DNA of 64,000 nt from Pagrus major (Eukaryota; Chordata; Actinopteri; Spariformes; Sparidae). Positions 24,541 through 36,214 of this stretch are shown here, piece by piece. The notes under the pieces are model-generated. The model searched no databases and was not told where the DNA came from. It saw only the letters and a list, made by a program, of their open reading frames with translations. A program made the translations under genes and the position numbers. The DNA is taken from assembly GCF_040436345.1 (NCBI RefSeq), contig NC_133237.1, forward strand, positions 26,986,361 through 27,050,360. The letters run 5' to 3'. Within the stretch, counting starts at the first letter, position 1, and every line of letters begins with the position of its first letter.

Positions 24541-25780
24541 AATTCCAAATAGAAGTCCACATATGGGACCTTTTGTACAATCTAAGGTTGAATATACAGT
24601 AACTTTTATGTTTGGGCTGGTAAATACAGTAACACAACAATCCTCAGCAAAATCCACTAACACACTTCATAGAAGAGAATAAAGGTTTTACATAATAAGT
24701 AGTGCCAAGGTTACAGCTCAACATAAACAGTCATGTCATGTAGAATATCAACTGCCTCATTGGCACATATTTTTGATGTGTAGCCTACAATATAACCTAA
24801 TAAACAAGGACAACTAAGTCCAAATCAAACAATTAATCAGCTGTGAGGGGACAGCCTCTGAACACATGTTCACAGAGCACATGCACGCACGCACACACTG
24901 ACAGACACATATATGCGATGTATAATACAGTCCGAGAGCATAGTTCCTAATAAGCAATCACATGATATTGACTAATATTTTATATAGGCTGTAATTATCA
25001 TACCGGGGAATACTAATGAACCCCAACCTAAACCTCAGGTTGGACTACACAGCTTTCATGTTTGTGCTGGGACACAACAGCAAGTCAGCAACAGACAGCA
25101 ACATTCAACAACACTAGATCTTAATAGAATAATGCTGCAGGGCCAAGACAGCTATTATTACAAATGAGAGCCATTCATGTCAAACGGCAGCGCCTGGTGG
25201 TGTTCATGTGTCTGCAGCTTGTTGCATGTTGTTGCTCTACTGTAGAAATGATTCTGAACCTTCTGCCAACTGCTCTGCACCGGCTGCTCCTGAAGCACCA
25301 GCAGGACTCGTGTCACCACCATCACCACCTTTGAATAGCAAACATGTGCTGACAGTGTTTTCCACACACTGTAGTTCAACACTGTAGTTCATCCAGTGAG
25401 ATAGTGCAGCCTGTGTCTCACTGGATTTGCCCTTGTATTCATATACATAACAATGGAATGATTATATCCCATTTGTTGCACAAATAAATAATTTCAAAAG
25501 CAGTAAATAAATAAAAAAAGTGGCTTGTAAATCAGTGATTTTAAAATCCCAATCCTTATTTTAATTTCAAGGCCAGGGCCTAGTAGGCTGCATGTTTACA
25601 CTGTGTGAAAGTGTACAGCCTCAAGGACCCTGGGGGGTCCCTGGACCTCACACTGACAAGAACCAGTGGGTTTTTAGATAATTGACTTGCAGACGCATCT
25701 TTTTTTTTTAATGGCACCATGGTTGGGGCTGAATAAATAAGTCAGTTTTAGGAATTTGGCCACGTCATCCTCCTCCAGCG

Positions 25781-25823
<43 letters not shown>

Positions 25824-26074
25824 TGTGTGGTTGATGCGGACTGTTGGGGTGGGTGTTAATCCAAACAAACCAATCGTCTTGTCCTCCTCACATGCTGCTG
25901 GCCTGAGTGGCCTCTGATTGGCCCGGCCTGCCTCTCTGACTTAGAAAAAAAAGTCAGATAGCCGCGACGCCGGCAGCCTGTTAAAGAAAAAAAAAAAGAG
26001 AGAGAGACGAAGGCCAATCATAGGCCGGCGCTTCGGGAATACTCCCGGTTCTCCCTATGGCCAGTCCGGGCCTG
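24384..26074. mobile_element. hAT-like non-autonomous element 1
   Basis: Ends are CAGGGCCGGACTGGG on the left and CCAGTCCGGGCCTG on the right, imperfect terminal inverted repeats of about 15 bp of the kind seen in hAT elements. It has no transposase frame. Inside are two CA tracts (24502-24535 and 25782-25820), an AAAAAGAGAGAGAGAC run and an imperfect hairpin around GACTTagaaaaaaAAGTC near 25940. The left flank is gig2 exon and the right flank is the unit's upstream sequence, so no matching 8-bp target duplication is visible. Confidence 0.75.
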
Positions 26075-28079
26075 GTAATCAAGTAGATCGATAACTGATA
26101 CTTGGAATCAATATTTTATCGTAAAAATAAAGAATCATAGCGTCAAAAATTGGAATAACCAAATTTCAGGTACTTCTGCTTCCTCTGCTCTACATTTATT
26201 TGTTAATTTTAGTTTCTAGTTACTTTGCAGATTCAGATTACTCAGCGTTGATTGGCTCTAACTCGTGACGTGTAACCAATCAGATAGTGTTGTGGGCGGG
26301 ACACTGAGTGAGACTACAGACAGAGCCAAAGTAGCAAATAACAATGTGACTGATAATCAATAAAATGCTGAATATCGGCCTTTATCCCTACAGAGTCACC
26401 TTATCTGAAAAATAAAGTGCAATTTGTTTTTCTATCAGTGATGTAGAGCTACACTGCCATAGTGCCACACTCTCACTGCACACTTTCATCTTTCATTTAC
26501 ACTCATTTAACCTCCATGTGCTGTATTTTTACTGCAGCAACAAGAAGAAATCCCCTTAAAGATCCCAACACGATGACATTATCTGCAGCAAGGCGCCAAC
26601 AATCATCCTGTCGCCTGTAGTTTGTGTCGTTTGAATGCAGTAGCAGTCACAACGTGTCTGATTGATGACGAAATCTGAACAGACTGTTTCTCTTCTCGTT
26701 TATGACGGTTTGATCTCATGCAGAGACTTGTGACTCGGAGTTTATCTGAGGTCTCGTATTCAACCAAAGATGTTCACAGAACTGTGTTTGTTTTAATAAA
26801 CGTTCACTTTATGACTTTATGACTCAGGAGTCCACTTTGGTTTCATTTTCCAACAGAGAGGAAAAAACACCCACGCAAACAGCTTCAGGTGAAGTTAAAG
26901 GAGATGGTGTAAAAACTTTCCGAAGCATATTTGCTGTTTCAAGCGTTCAGTTTTGTTTTACTTCTTAATTCAGATCAGAAAAAAACCTTGGTTCCCTTTG
27001 TTTTCATGGCTGAATCAAAAACTCAAAAACTCAAAAATCGACTTTTCTTACAAATAGCACCAGGACAACACAATTTCATACTGTTTTACTTTGTTTATAT
27101 GTGGCGGACCCTGCCACCTTCTAGCTTCAAACAGTGTTCTGGGACCTTATTCTCCTCTGAGAGCAGCTTGTTTATTCACTTATGGAAATATTAAAATTCT
27201 GAGTTTGAATTTCTTCTCCAAAACTACACAGTGCTCCTTTAAAATAAAAACTTTGCTTAAGCAGGTTTAAAGAAGCCTGTTTGTAACTGACACACCTGAT
27301 CTACAAAACTCAAAACCACAGAGATGTTCACACTGGACTTTTCTTTATGTTGCAACTTTCTGCTCATTTATGTTGAATTTTCTATTTCTCTCTCGTCACA
27401 ACACTGTGTTCATGCTCTGGTTCTGTTTAGGCACAAGAACCACCTGGTTAGGTTCAGGAAAACATCACGTTTGACTTAAAATACCTGTTTTGGTCGCCAC
27501 AAAAACAGACGGAGAAGTCTGCAGGTCTCCTCGACTCGAAATGTGGTCGCCCATTTGGCAGTAATGATGTCACTAACTTCACCTCCATGTCCAGCTGCGA
27601 CAGGTGGCTAATAATCTAAAAGATAAAACCTTGTATGTATCTGTGGTTTGCAGAAACCTTTTATCCTGGAGACTGGACTGATTTAACATTTGTTTGTCTG
27701 AGAATGGATGAATTTATCAGAATGTAAAAAAAAGTTTGTTTACATCTGAACTTTCCTGAGCAACAGCCAAACCCAGATCATTTCAATAAGACATCGGGAC
27801 AATTTCCAGTCGTATTCTTTGCGACAAAAACAATTATTTTAATCCAAAACATGATCTTTTCTTTACTGATTCTTGTTTCTAACCCTGACCAGACCTAAAA
27901 TATCTAGTATCGTTGTCGCAGCATTCAAAAAAAGAAGTAAAAGTACACATCTAATAACCTAATGGTGGAGGCCTGCAAAGCTGCATAACTCTTATGCTCA
28001 CACATGCCCATGAGGCCTTGAAATCACAACGTCACTGATGTGTCTACCACACCCAAATAAGCACATCTTGTCCGTTGTA

Positions 28080-28225
28080 AACTAAGTCATAAAACCAAGC
28101 ATACAGGTGAAACGAAAGTCAAAGTTGAATGCACATATAAGGAAATTCCGTATGAGATGTCCTGAACACCCTTATATAAAGCAGCGTGAACTCACAGCTG
28201 CACTCCTGCAGGAACTTTGAGAAAG
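28080..28225 (+). promoter_or_regulatory. Interferon-type promoter and exon 1, unit B
   Basis: ISRE core GAAACGAAA is at 28109-28117 and TATATAAA at 28173-28180. Exon 1 ends at 28225 before GTACGT. The kappaB-like palindrome has become GGAAATTCCG (about 28141-28150), which breaks the GGG half of the consensus. Confidence 0.8.
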
Positions 28226-28610
28226 GTACGTGGACACACACTTTGTCTTCTCACGACAAAAAAGTCAGAAGTTTTTATAGTAAAATTATCAATACTCGAG
28301 TATGAGGAGATGATGTTAGTCTGCTTTTAATTAAACCTTCAGTACAATATGATGTTGTGACTCCACAGGGAGCTTCTTGTCTGATGTATTTCTAATGTCA
28401 GTGAACGCACATGTTGAACTGTGTTTAATCAAAGAGAGAAACGGTACATTTCTCAGTACATTTACTCAAGTACTGTACTTAAGTGCAATTTTGAGGTACT
28501 GCAAATATTGCACTTTGTACTCCACTACTTATTTGATCACTTTAATTACTAGTTACTTTACAGATTACATACAGTGTATAATTACTCTTACTTGTACTTT
28601 TGATACTTAA

Positions 28611-29128
28611 AGTGTAACTCTCGCCAAAATGCAACCTAGGCTTTTTTTGTGAATGTACCTGAGTCAAACCTTCGTGTAAAAGCATAATTACGACAAAAAA
28701 GCCACTTCATTGTCGGTTGCTAGGGGCAACTTTACGGTAGCATCAAAATTGTCGATGCATCTCGACTGGCAGGACGGCGGCGAGCGGAGCAAGTGGCTGC
28801 TAACGTGAGTTGTTCAAAAACCTTCTTTTTAGTAAACTCTGTGTACACAAACAATGTTCTCAATGCTTGTGTTCATGTGTAGAGACCCTGGTGATACTAC
28901 GAGCAAAGTTTCATGTTGTGTCGAGTCTTCTTAGTGTTTAAAAATAGCGATTTTGATGCTACCGTAAAGTTGCCCCTCGCACACCATTGAAAATGATTTT
29001 GACCCGACAACGAAACTAAGGTAAATCTTAAAAGTGGCTTTTTCGTCGTAATTATGCTTTTACACGAAGGTTTGACTCAGGTACATTCACAAAAAAAGCC
29101 TAGGTTGCATTTTGGCGAGAGTTACACT
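28611..29128. mobile_element. TTAA-flanked MITE with long inverted repeats, unit B
   Basis: The element is 518 bp with TTAA at 28607-28610 and 29129-29132. It starts AGTGTAACTC and ends GAGTTACACT. The terminal inverted repeats pair almost perfectly over about 97 nt, with a second internal stem around GGGGCAACTTTACGG. TTAA targets are typical of piggyBac and Kolobok elements; I cannot choose between them. It lies in gig2 intron 1, within the ACTCAAGTA repeat. Confidence 0.9.
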
Positions 29129-29298
29129 TTAAGTAGAGTAAATATTAGATACATAAAGACTTTTACTCAAGTACTTTTCATTTGGGTGAATTTAGTCATA
29201 TTTTAACATGAAATCTTTACTTTTACTCAAGTACGACTTTTGGGTTTGTCATGTTTGACAGTAATAAACTTCTCTCCTGCAGCGATACTGACACCAAC

Positions 29299-29796
29299 AT
29301 GAAGTACCAGTGGGCTGAAGATGACTTTGACGTGCCCCCTGACGTAACTCGACTGGGCCCCTCTGTGCCAATAGATGGGAACAGGTACGTCATGTACCAT
29401 GGCACCACCAGGCAGAGTGCTCAATCCATCCTGAAAACAGGTTTTCGCCAGTCTGCAGACGGGATGCTCGGCCGCGGCGTCTACCTCAGCAGAGACCTGC
29501 AGAAAGCGAGCCGCTACCCCATTGATCACCCTGAGTTTGACAAGGTTGTCATTAAGGTTCTGGTCAACGTGGGGAAAGTGAAAATCATCAATCACAAACA
29601 CCACCCTTATCAGAAGACCTGGCATGACCACGGCTACGACACCGCCTGGGTGCCACCCAACTGTGGGATGACGAAGAGCGGTTTGGAGGAGGATTGTGTC
29701 TGGGATCCAAACCGAATCAAGATCACTAAAACCATCAACCCACTCCCAGTCCCAGTCTATCCGCTCTTTGGATATGGAGCATATGGCTACAAGTGA
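29299..29796 (+). CDS. gig2: Gig2-like PARP-fold protein, copy 5
   Basis: 165 residues. The exon starts at 29283 after TCCTGCAG and is the first coding exon after promoter B (intron 1057 bp, including the MITE). It starts MKYQW rather than MQYQW. It has the GFRQSADG loop, HPEFDKVV, GKVKIINHKHHPYQ and the tail YPLFGYGAYGYK. All three PARP-like positions are kept. Confidence 0.87.
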   Translation: MKYQWAEDDFDVPPDVTRLGPSVPIDGNRYVMYHGTTRQSAQSILKTGFRQSADGMLGRGVYLSRDLQKASRYPIDHPEFDKVVIKVLVNVGKVKIINHKHHPYQKTWHDHGYDTAWVPPNCGMTKSGLEEDCVWDPNRIKITKTINPLPVPVYPLFGYGAYGYK

Positions 29797-30068
29797 GCTC
29801 TCCAAACTGCTACCAATGTATTTTTGTATATTTGGATTAAAGTAAATGACATTTAATTCAGTAACTGTGTCATTGTCAGAATACATTGGTTGAATCTGAG
29901 CTTCGGTCTGGTTTTGTTGAAAGCATTAAATAGTAACACGTTAGTTGAGAGCAGCACTTGAAGAGGCAGTAATGCAGAGAACAGAGAAGCTTCGTCACTG
30001 ACGACTCATCATCTGACTGGAATCTGAACAGTAATAAACTTCTCTCCTACAGCAATACTGACACCAAC

Positions 30069-30560
30069 ATGCAGTACCAGAGGGCTGAAGATGACTTTGA
30101 TGTGCCCCCTGGTGTCGGTCAACTGGGCCTCTCTGCTCCAAGAGATGGTAATAGGTACGTCATGTACTATGGCACCACCAAGCAGAATGCTGAAGCCATC
30201 CTGAAAACAGGTTTTCAGCAGTCTGCAGATGGGATGCTCGGCCGCGGCGTCTACCTCAGCAGAGACCTGCAGAAAGCGAAGCGCTATCCCATTCAGCACC
30301 TCGAGTCTGACAGGGCCGTCATTAAGGTTCTGGTCAGCGTGGGGAGAGTGATCGCCATCGGATATCAAGGCCACCCTTATCAGAAGACCTGGCACGACCA
30401 TGGCTACGACACTGCCTGGGTGCCACCCAGCTGTAGGATGTTGAGGAGCAGTTTGGAGGAGGATTGTGTCTGGGATCCGAAACGAATCCAGATCACTAAA
30501 ATCATCAACGCACGCCCAGTCCAACGGTCCTCTGGATATGGAGCATATGGCTACAAGTGA
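30069..30560 (+). CDS. gig2: Gig2-like protein, copy 6, with altered active-site histidine
   Basis: 163 residues. The exon starts at 30053 after TCCTACAG, 256 nt after the copy 5 stop. MYHGTT has become MYYGTT, so the histidine expected to hold NAD is replaced by tyrosine. Other private changes at conserved sites are W5R, HLESD for HPESD, AIGYQGHP, SCRM for NCGM and RSSLEED for KSGLEED. The frame is open and the end (GYGAYGYK) normal. It is probably a catalytically dead or decaying copy. Confidence 0.82.
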   Translation: MQYQRAEDDFDVPPGVGQLGLSAPRDGNRYVMYYGTTKQNAEAILKTGFQQSADGMLGRGVYLSRDLQKAKRYPIQHLESDRAVIKVLVSVGRVIAIGYQGHPYQKTWHDHGYDTAWVPPSCRMLRSSLEEDCVWDPKRIQITKIINARPVQRSSGYGAYGYK

Positions 30561-30795
30561 GCTCTCCGAGCTGCTACCAATTTATTTTTGTATTTTCAAA
30601 TATATTTTTGTATATTTGGATTAAAGTAAATGACATTTAATTTAGTAACTGTGTCATTGTCAGAATAAATTGGTCATGTTGAATCTGAGCTTCGGTCTGG
30701 TTTTGTTGAAAGCATTAAATAGTAACACGTTAGTTGAGAGCAGCACTTGAAGAGGCAGTAATGCAGAGAACAGAGAAGCTTCATCACTGACGCCT

Positions 30796-31944
30796 CATGA
30801 TCTGTCACATTTTACCTTTTTGTACATTTGCAGCAGAGAATCCGAGCAGAAACAACAGGTTTATGTGTCATCGATTAATGCAGTGGAGCTCGCAGAGGGA
30901 GAACTGTGTGTGATCAGCCATCTTGATTTTACATTTCTACTGTCGTCAAACAAATGTGTTCATTCATCCTCGATGTAAAGGTGTGGGAGGTAGAGGACAT
31001 CCAAAAGCTTTCCTCAGAGTTCACTGCAAGCTTAATGTACAGAGTCAGTGCTGACGACATCCTTTCATTAACCGTCTGTGTGGCTGTTGGAGTAAAGCTG
31101 GAGACTGGACTGATTTTACATTTGATTGTCTGAGAATTGATGAATTTATCAATTATTTTTTAAAACCATTATTTTAATCCAAATTGATCTTTTCTTTAGT
31201 GATTCTTGTTCCTAAATCTAACCAGACCTAAAATATGAAGTATCGTTGTTGCAGCATTAAAAAACCCTAAAGTTTTATCATTTCTGTGGTTTGAAGAAAC
31301 ATATAATGCAACATTTATTCTGGTGAGTGCGACTGTTATGCAGCTTATCTGCTGCTGTACATTGTGTCTGGAGGATCGTGTCTGGGATCCAAATCATCAG
31401 TGAACTGACGACCACTGCTGGATGGTCCGACCAACATGTTGCCTGGCCGACTGCAGACGTGCTCGACTGTGTGTCACAGGCAACGGTCGTCTGGCGTTCA
31501 ATCCATAGTGGTGAAGTCTTTCTGGATTGGTCTGATCAGACACACTGGTCCCTCTGAAAACCCTCAGACGTCTCTGGAGTTGTGTTGAGACTCGTGGGGC
31601 ACCACTACGAGGCCTTTCGCACACTGAACCGGTGTTTATGTGAGTTTTGAGTTTGACCCCTCGTTCGAGTTGAAGCCCCACGACTGAGCTGAAGCACTTC
31701 TACAAACAAACACAATCATTTTTCATAACTCAGATGCACACGGCTCTCCATGAGTAAAACCATTACAGCAGCAAATAAACTGTCGGGCAAAATACATGCA
31801 CCCTTATCCCGATATCCTTCACCAATTTTGAGTAGTGAATGTGCATTTTCTCAGTTGCACCTTACAGAAGGATCAGAAATGTCCTTTTATTTGGGGGAAC
31901 TGTGGCCCCTTTTGTCAGAAATGAGCATGTTCGTACATGAAGAC
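30796..31944. repeat. Downstream block of unit B, duplicated at 49802-50855
   Basis: This block follows the last complete copy in unit B, again in unit E (49802-50855) and in part after copy 14 (about 58008-58310). It contains a short gig2-like relic around 31371-31400 (GGATCGTGTCTGGGATCCAA). I recognise no gene; the open frame from 31750 is discussed with copy 7. Confidence 0.7.
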
Positions 31945-32370
31945 GGTCGACTGGGCCCCTCTGCGCCAAAATATGGTAACAGGTACGTCATGTACCATGG
32001 CACCACCAAGAAGGCTGCCCAGTCCATCCTGAGAACAGGTTTTCGCCAGTCTGCAGGTGGGATGCTCGGCCGTGGCGTCTACCTCAGCAGAGACCTGCAG
32101 AAAGCGAATTGCTATCCCATTGATCACCCTGAGTCTGACAGGGCCGTCATTAAGGTTCTGGTCAGCGTGGGGAGAGTGATCGCCATCAATCGTCAAAACC
32201 ACCCTTATCAGAAGATCTGGCATGACTACGGCTACGACACCGCCTGGGTGCCACCCAGGGCCGGACTGGGAGACTTTTTCAGGCCAAGAGTCAGTCATGT
32301 AACCAGGCCACCCTTTCCTCGCCTACACACGCGCCTTCACAACCACACCTACATGCATGGGCACGCATGA
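31750..32370 (+). pseudogene. Chimeric gig2 fragment, copy 7
   Basis: A 206-codon open frame in three parts. Codons 1-65 come from the unit's downstream block, which also occurs without gig2 at 50660-50855. Gig2 sequence begins at about 31945 (GRLGPSAP), lacking the first 17-18 residues and the splice acceptor, and runs through MYHGTT and GRGVYLS to WVPP. The rest is read from hAT-like element 2. ASRY has become ANCY. There is no promoter, acceptor or normal start, so expression is doubtful. The open frame may be chance or a young fusion. Confidence 0.75.
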
Positions 32371-32371
32371 A

Positions 32372-32448
<77 letters not shown>

Positions 32449-33683
32449 AATTCCAAATAGAAGTCCACATATGGGACCTTTTGTACAATCTAAGGTTGAA
32501 TATACAGTAACTTTTATGTTTGGGCTGGTAAATACAGTAACACAACAATCCTCAGCAAAATCCACTAACACACTTCATAGAAGAGAATAAAGGTTTTACA
32601 TAATAAGTGGTGCCGAGGTTACAGCTCAACATAAACAGTCATGTCATGTAGAATATCAACTGCCTCATTGGCACATATTTTTATGTGCAGCCTACAATAT
32701 AACCTAATAAACAAAGACAACTAAGTCCAAATCAAACAGTTAATCAGCTGTGAGGGGACAGTCTCTGATCACATGTTCACACAACACATGCCCGCACGCA
32801 CTGACAGACACATATATGCGATGTATAATACAGTCCGAGAGCATAGTTCCTAATAAGCAATCACATAATGTTGACTAATATTTTATATAGGCTCTAATTA
32901 TCATACCGGGGAATACTAATGAACCCCAACCTGAACCTAAGGTTGGACTACACAGCTTTCATGTTTGAGCTGGGACACAACAGCAAGTCAGCAACAGACA
33001 GCAACATTCAACAACACTAGATCTTAATAGAATAATGCTGCAGGGCCAAGACAGCTATTATTACAAATGAGAGCCATTCATGTCAAACGGCAGCGCCTGG
33101 TGGTGTTCATGTGTCTGCAGCTTGTTGCATGTTGTTGCTCTACTGTAGAAATGATTCTGAACCTTCTGCCAACTGCTCTGCACCGGCTGCTCCTGAAGCA
33201 CCAGCAGGACTCGTGTCACCACCATCACCACCTTTGAATAGCAAACATATGCTGACAGTGTTTTCCACACACTGTAGTTCAACACTGTAGTTCATCCAGT
33301 GAGATAGTGCAGCCTGTGTCTCACTGGATTTGCCCTTGTATTCATATACATAACAATGGAATGATTATATCCCATTTGTTGCACAAATAAATAATTTCAA
33401 AAGCAGTAAATAAATAAAAAAAGTGGCTTGTAAATCAGTGATTTTAAAATCCCAATCCTTATTTTAATTTCAAGGCCAGGGCCTAGTAGGCTGCATGTTT
33501 ACACTGTGTGAAAGTGTACAGCCTCAAGGACCCTGGGGGGTCCCTGGACCTCACACTGACAAGAACCAGTGGTTTTTTAGATAATTGACTTGCAGACGCA
33601 TCTTTTTTTTTTAATGGCACCATGGTTGGGGCTGAATAAATAAGTCAGTTTTAGGAATTTGGCCACGTCATCCTCCTCCAGCG

Positions 33684-33750
<67 letters not shown>

Positions 33751-34001
33751 TGTGTGGTTGATGCGGACTGTTGGGGTGGGTGTTAATCCAAACAAACCAA
33801 TCGTCTTGTCCTCCTCACATGCTGCTGGCCTGAGTGGCCTCTGATTGGCCCGGCCTGCCTCTCTGACTTAGAAAAAAAAGTCAGATAGCCGCGACGCCGG
33901 CAGCCTGTTAAAGAAAAAAAAAAAGAGAGAGAGACGAAGGCCAATCATAGGCCGGCGCTTCGGGAATACTCCCGGTTCTCCCTATGGCCAGTCCGGGCCT
34001 G
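32256..34001. mobile_element. hAT-like non-autonomous element 2
   Basis: Same termini and internal order as element 1, with longer CA tracts (32373-32442 and 33684-33747). The left flank is again gig2 exon cut at the same WVPP codon, and the right flank is again GTAATCAAGTAG. The identical breakpoints show that the junction itself was copied. Confidence 0.75.
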
Positions 34002-36059
34002 GTAATCAAGTAGATCGATAACTGATACTTGGAATCAATATTTTATCGTAAAAATAAAGAATCATAGCGTCAAAAATTGGAATAACCAAATTTCAGGTAC
34101 TTCTGCTTCCTCTGCTCTACATTTATTTGTTAATTTTAGTTTCTAGTTACTTTGCAGACTCAGATTATTCAGCGTTGATTGGCTCTAACTCGTGACGTGT
34201 AACCAATCAGATAGTGTTGTGGGCGGGACACTGAGTGAAACTACAGACAGAGCCAAAGTAGCAAATAACAATGTGACTGATAATCAATAAAATGCTGAAT
34301 ATCGGCCTTTATCCCTACAGAGTCACCTTATCTGAAAAATAAAGTGCAATTTGTTTTTTTATCAGTGATGTAGAGCTACACTGCCATAGTGCCACACTCT
34401 CACTGCGTACTTTCATCTTTCATTTACACTTATGATGGGTGTCCAATTATTTATAACGTGTGTCGCATCATGTTGACAACCTCCATGTGCTGTATTTTTA
34501 CTGCAGCAACAAGAAGAAATCCCCTTAAAGATCCCAACACGATGACATTATCTGCAGCGAGGCGCCAACAATCATCCTGTCGCCTGTAGTTTGTGTCGTT
34601 TGAATGCAGTAGCAGTCACAACGTGCCTGATTGATGACGAAATCTGAACAGACTGTTTCTCTTCTCGTTTATGACGGTTTGATCTCATGCAGAGACTTGT
34701 GACTCGGAGTTTATCTGAGGTCTCGTATTCAACCAAAGATGTTCACAGAACTGTGTTTGTTTTTAATAAACCTTCACTTTATGACTTTATGATTCTGGAG
34801 TCCACTTTGGTTTCATTTTCCAACAGAGAGAAAAAAAACACCCACGCAAACAGCTTCAGGTGAAGTTAAAGGAGATGGTGTAAAAACTTTCCGAAGCATA
34901 TTTGCTGTTTCAAGCGTTCAGTTTTGTTTTACTTCTTAATTCAGATCAGAAAAAAACATTGGTTCCCTTTGTTTTCATGGCTGAATCAAAAACTCAAAAA
35001 CTCAAAAATCGACTTTTCTTACAAATAGCACCAGGACAACACAATTTCATACTGTTTTACTTTGTTTATATGTGGCGGACCCTGCCACCTTCTAGCTTCA
35101 AACAGTGTTCTGGGACCTTATTCTCCTCTGAGAGCAGCTTGTTTATTCACTTATGGAAATATTAAAATTCTGAGTTTGAATTTCTTCTCCAAAACTACAC
35201 AGTGCTCCTTTAAAATAAAAACTTTGCTTAAGCAGGTTTAAAGAAGCCTGTTTGTAACTGACACACCTGATCTACAAAACTCAAAACCACAGAGATGTTC
35301 ACACTGGACTTTTCTTTATGTTGCAACTTTCTGCTCATTTATGTTGAATTTTCTATTTCTCTCTCGTCACAACACTGTGTTCATGCTCTGGTTCTGTTTA
35401 GGCACAAGAACCACCTGGTTAGGTTCAGGAAAACATCACGTTTGACTTAAAATACCTGTTTTGGTCGCCACAAAAACAGACGGAGAAGTCTGCAGGTCTC
35501 CTCGACTCGAAATGTGGTCGCCCATTTGGCAGTAATGATGTCACTAACTTCACCTCCATGTCCTGCTGCGACAGGTGGCTAATAATCTAAAAGATAAAAC
35601 CTTGTATGTATCTGTGGTTTGCAGAAACCTTTTATCCTGGAGACTGGACTGATTTAACATTTGTTTGTCTGAGAATGGATGAATTTATCAGAATGTAAAA
35701 AAAAAGCTGGAAGACATCAGGACAATTTCCAGTCGTATTCGTTGTGACAAAACAATTATTTTAATCCAAAACATGATCTTTTCTTTACTGATTCTTGTTC
35801 CTAACCCTGACCAGACCTAAAATATCTAGTATCGTTGTCGCAGCGTTCAAAAAAACCTAAAGTTTTATCATATCTGTGGTTTGCACAAACATATAATGCA
35901 ACATTTATTCTGGTGAATTTTTCCACCCAGAAGTAAAAGTACACATCTAATAACCCAATAGTGGAGGCCTGCAAAGCTGCGTAACTCACACATGCCCATC
36001 AGGCCTTGAAATCACAACGTCACTGATGTGTCTACCACACCCAAATAAGCAAATCCTGT

Positions 36060-36214
36060 CTGTTGTAAACGAAAGTCATGAAACAGAGCATACAGGTGAA
36101 ACGAAAGTCAAAGTTGAATGCACATATAAGGAATTTCCCTATGGGATGTCCTGAACACCCTTATATAAAGCAGCGTGAACTCACAGCTGCACTCCTGCAG
36201 GAACTTTGAGAAAG
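36060..36214 (+). promoter_or_regulatory. Interferon-type promoter and exon 1, unit C
   Basis: An upstream half-site AAACGAAAGTCATGAAAC starts near 36068, and the ISRE core GAAACGAAA is at 36098-36106. The kappaB-like GGAATTTCCC at 36130-36139 fits the consensus as GGGAAATTCC on the other strand. TATATAAA is at 36162-36169 and exon 1 ends at 36214. Confidence 0.8.

Larger units (their letters stand above)
26075..32255 (+). repeat. Gig2 tandem unit B (flank, promoter, copies 5-7)
   Basis: About 2 kb of flank parallels 18937-20975 and 34002-36060 in the same order, followed by promoter, exon 1, an intron with the MITE, two complete coding exons, a tail block (about 30796-31944) and a chimeric third copy. 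Nothing in 26075-28080 looks coding. Short conserved open frames there (for example 26931-27194) reappear in units C and D only because the DNA is duplicated. Confidence 0.85.

Noticed and set aside
24451-24663. Val-Cys and His-Thr repeat open frames at CA/TG tracts (also 4473-4709, 13096-13377, 32291-32571, 38375-38663)
   Set aside because: Products of dinucleotide microsatellites only.
25158-25382. 74-codon minus-strand frame recurring in all four hAT-like elements
   Set aside because: Part of a non-autonomous element; no similarity to transposase motifs and no independent support.
24384-26074. CRISPR-like or phage-type repeat array
   Set aside because: The regular spacing in this window comes from tandem gene units of a eukaryotic genome; no short direct repeats with unique spacers.
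26931-27194. Identical 87-codon frame in units B, C and D (also 34902 and 40954)
   Set aside because: Conservation is due to recent duplication of the whole unit; disrupted or different in units A and E; no promoter or motif, and it starts at a non-ATG codon.
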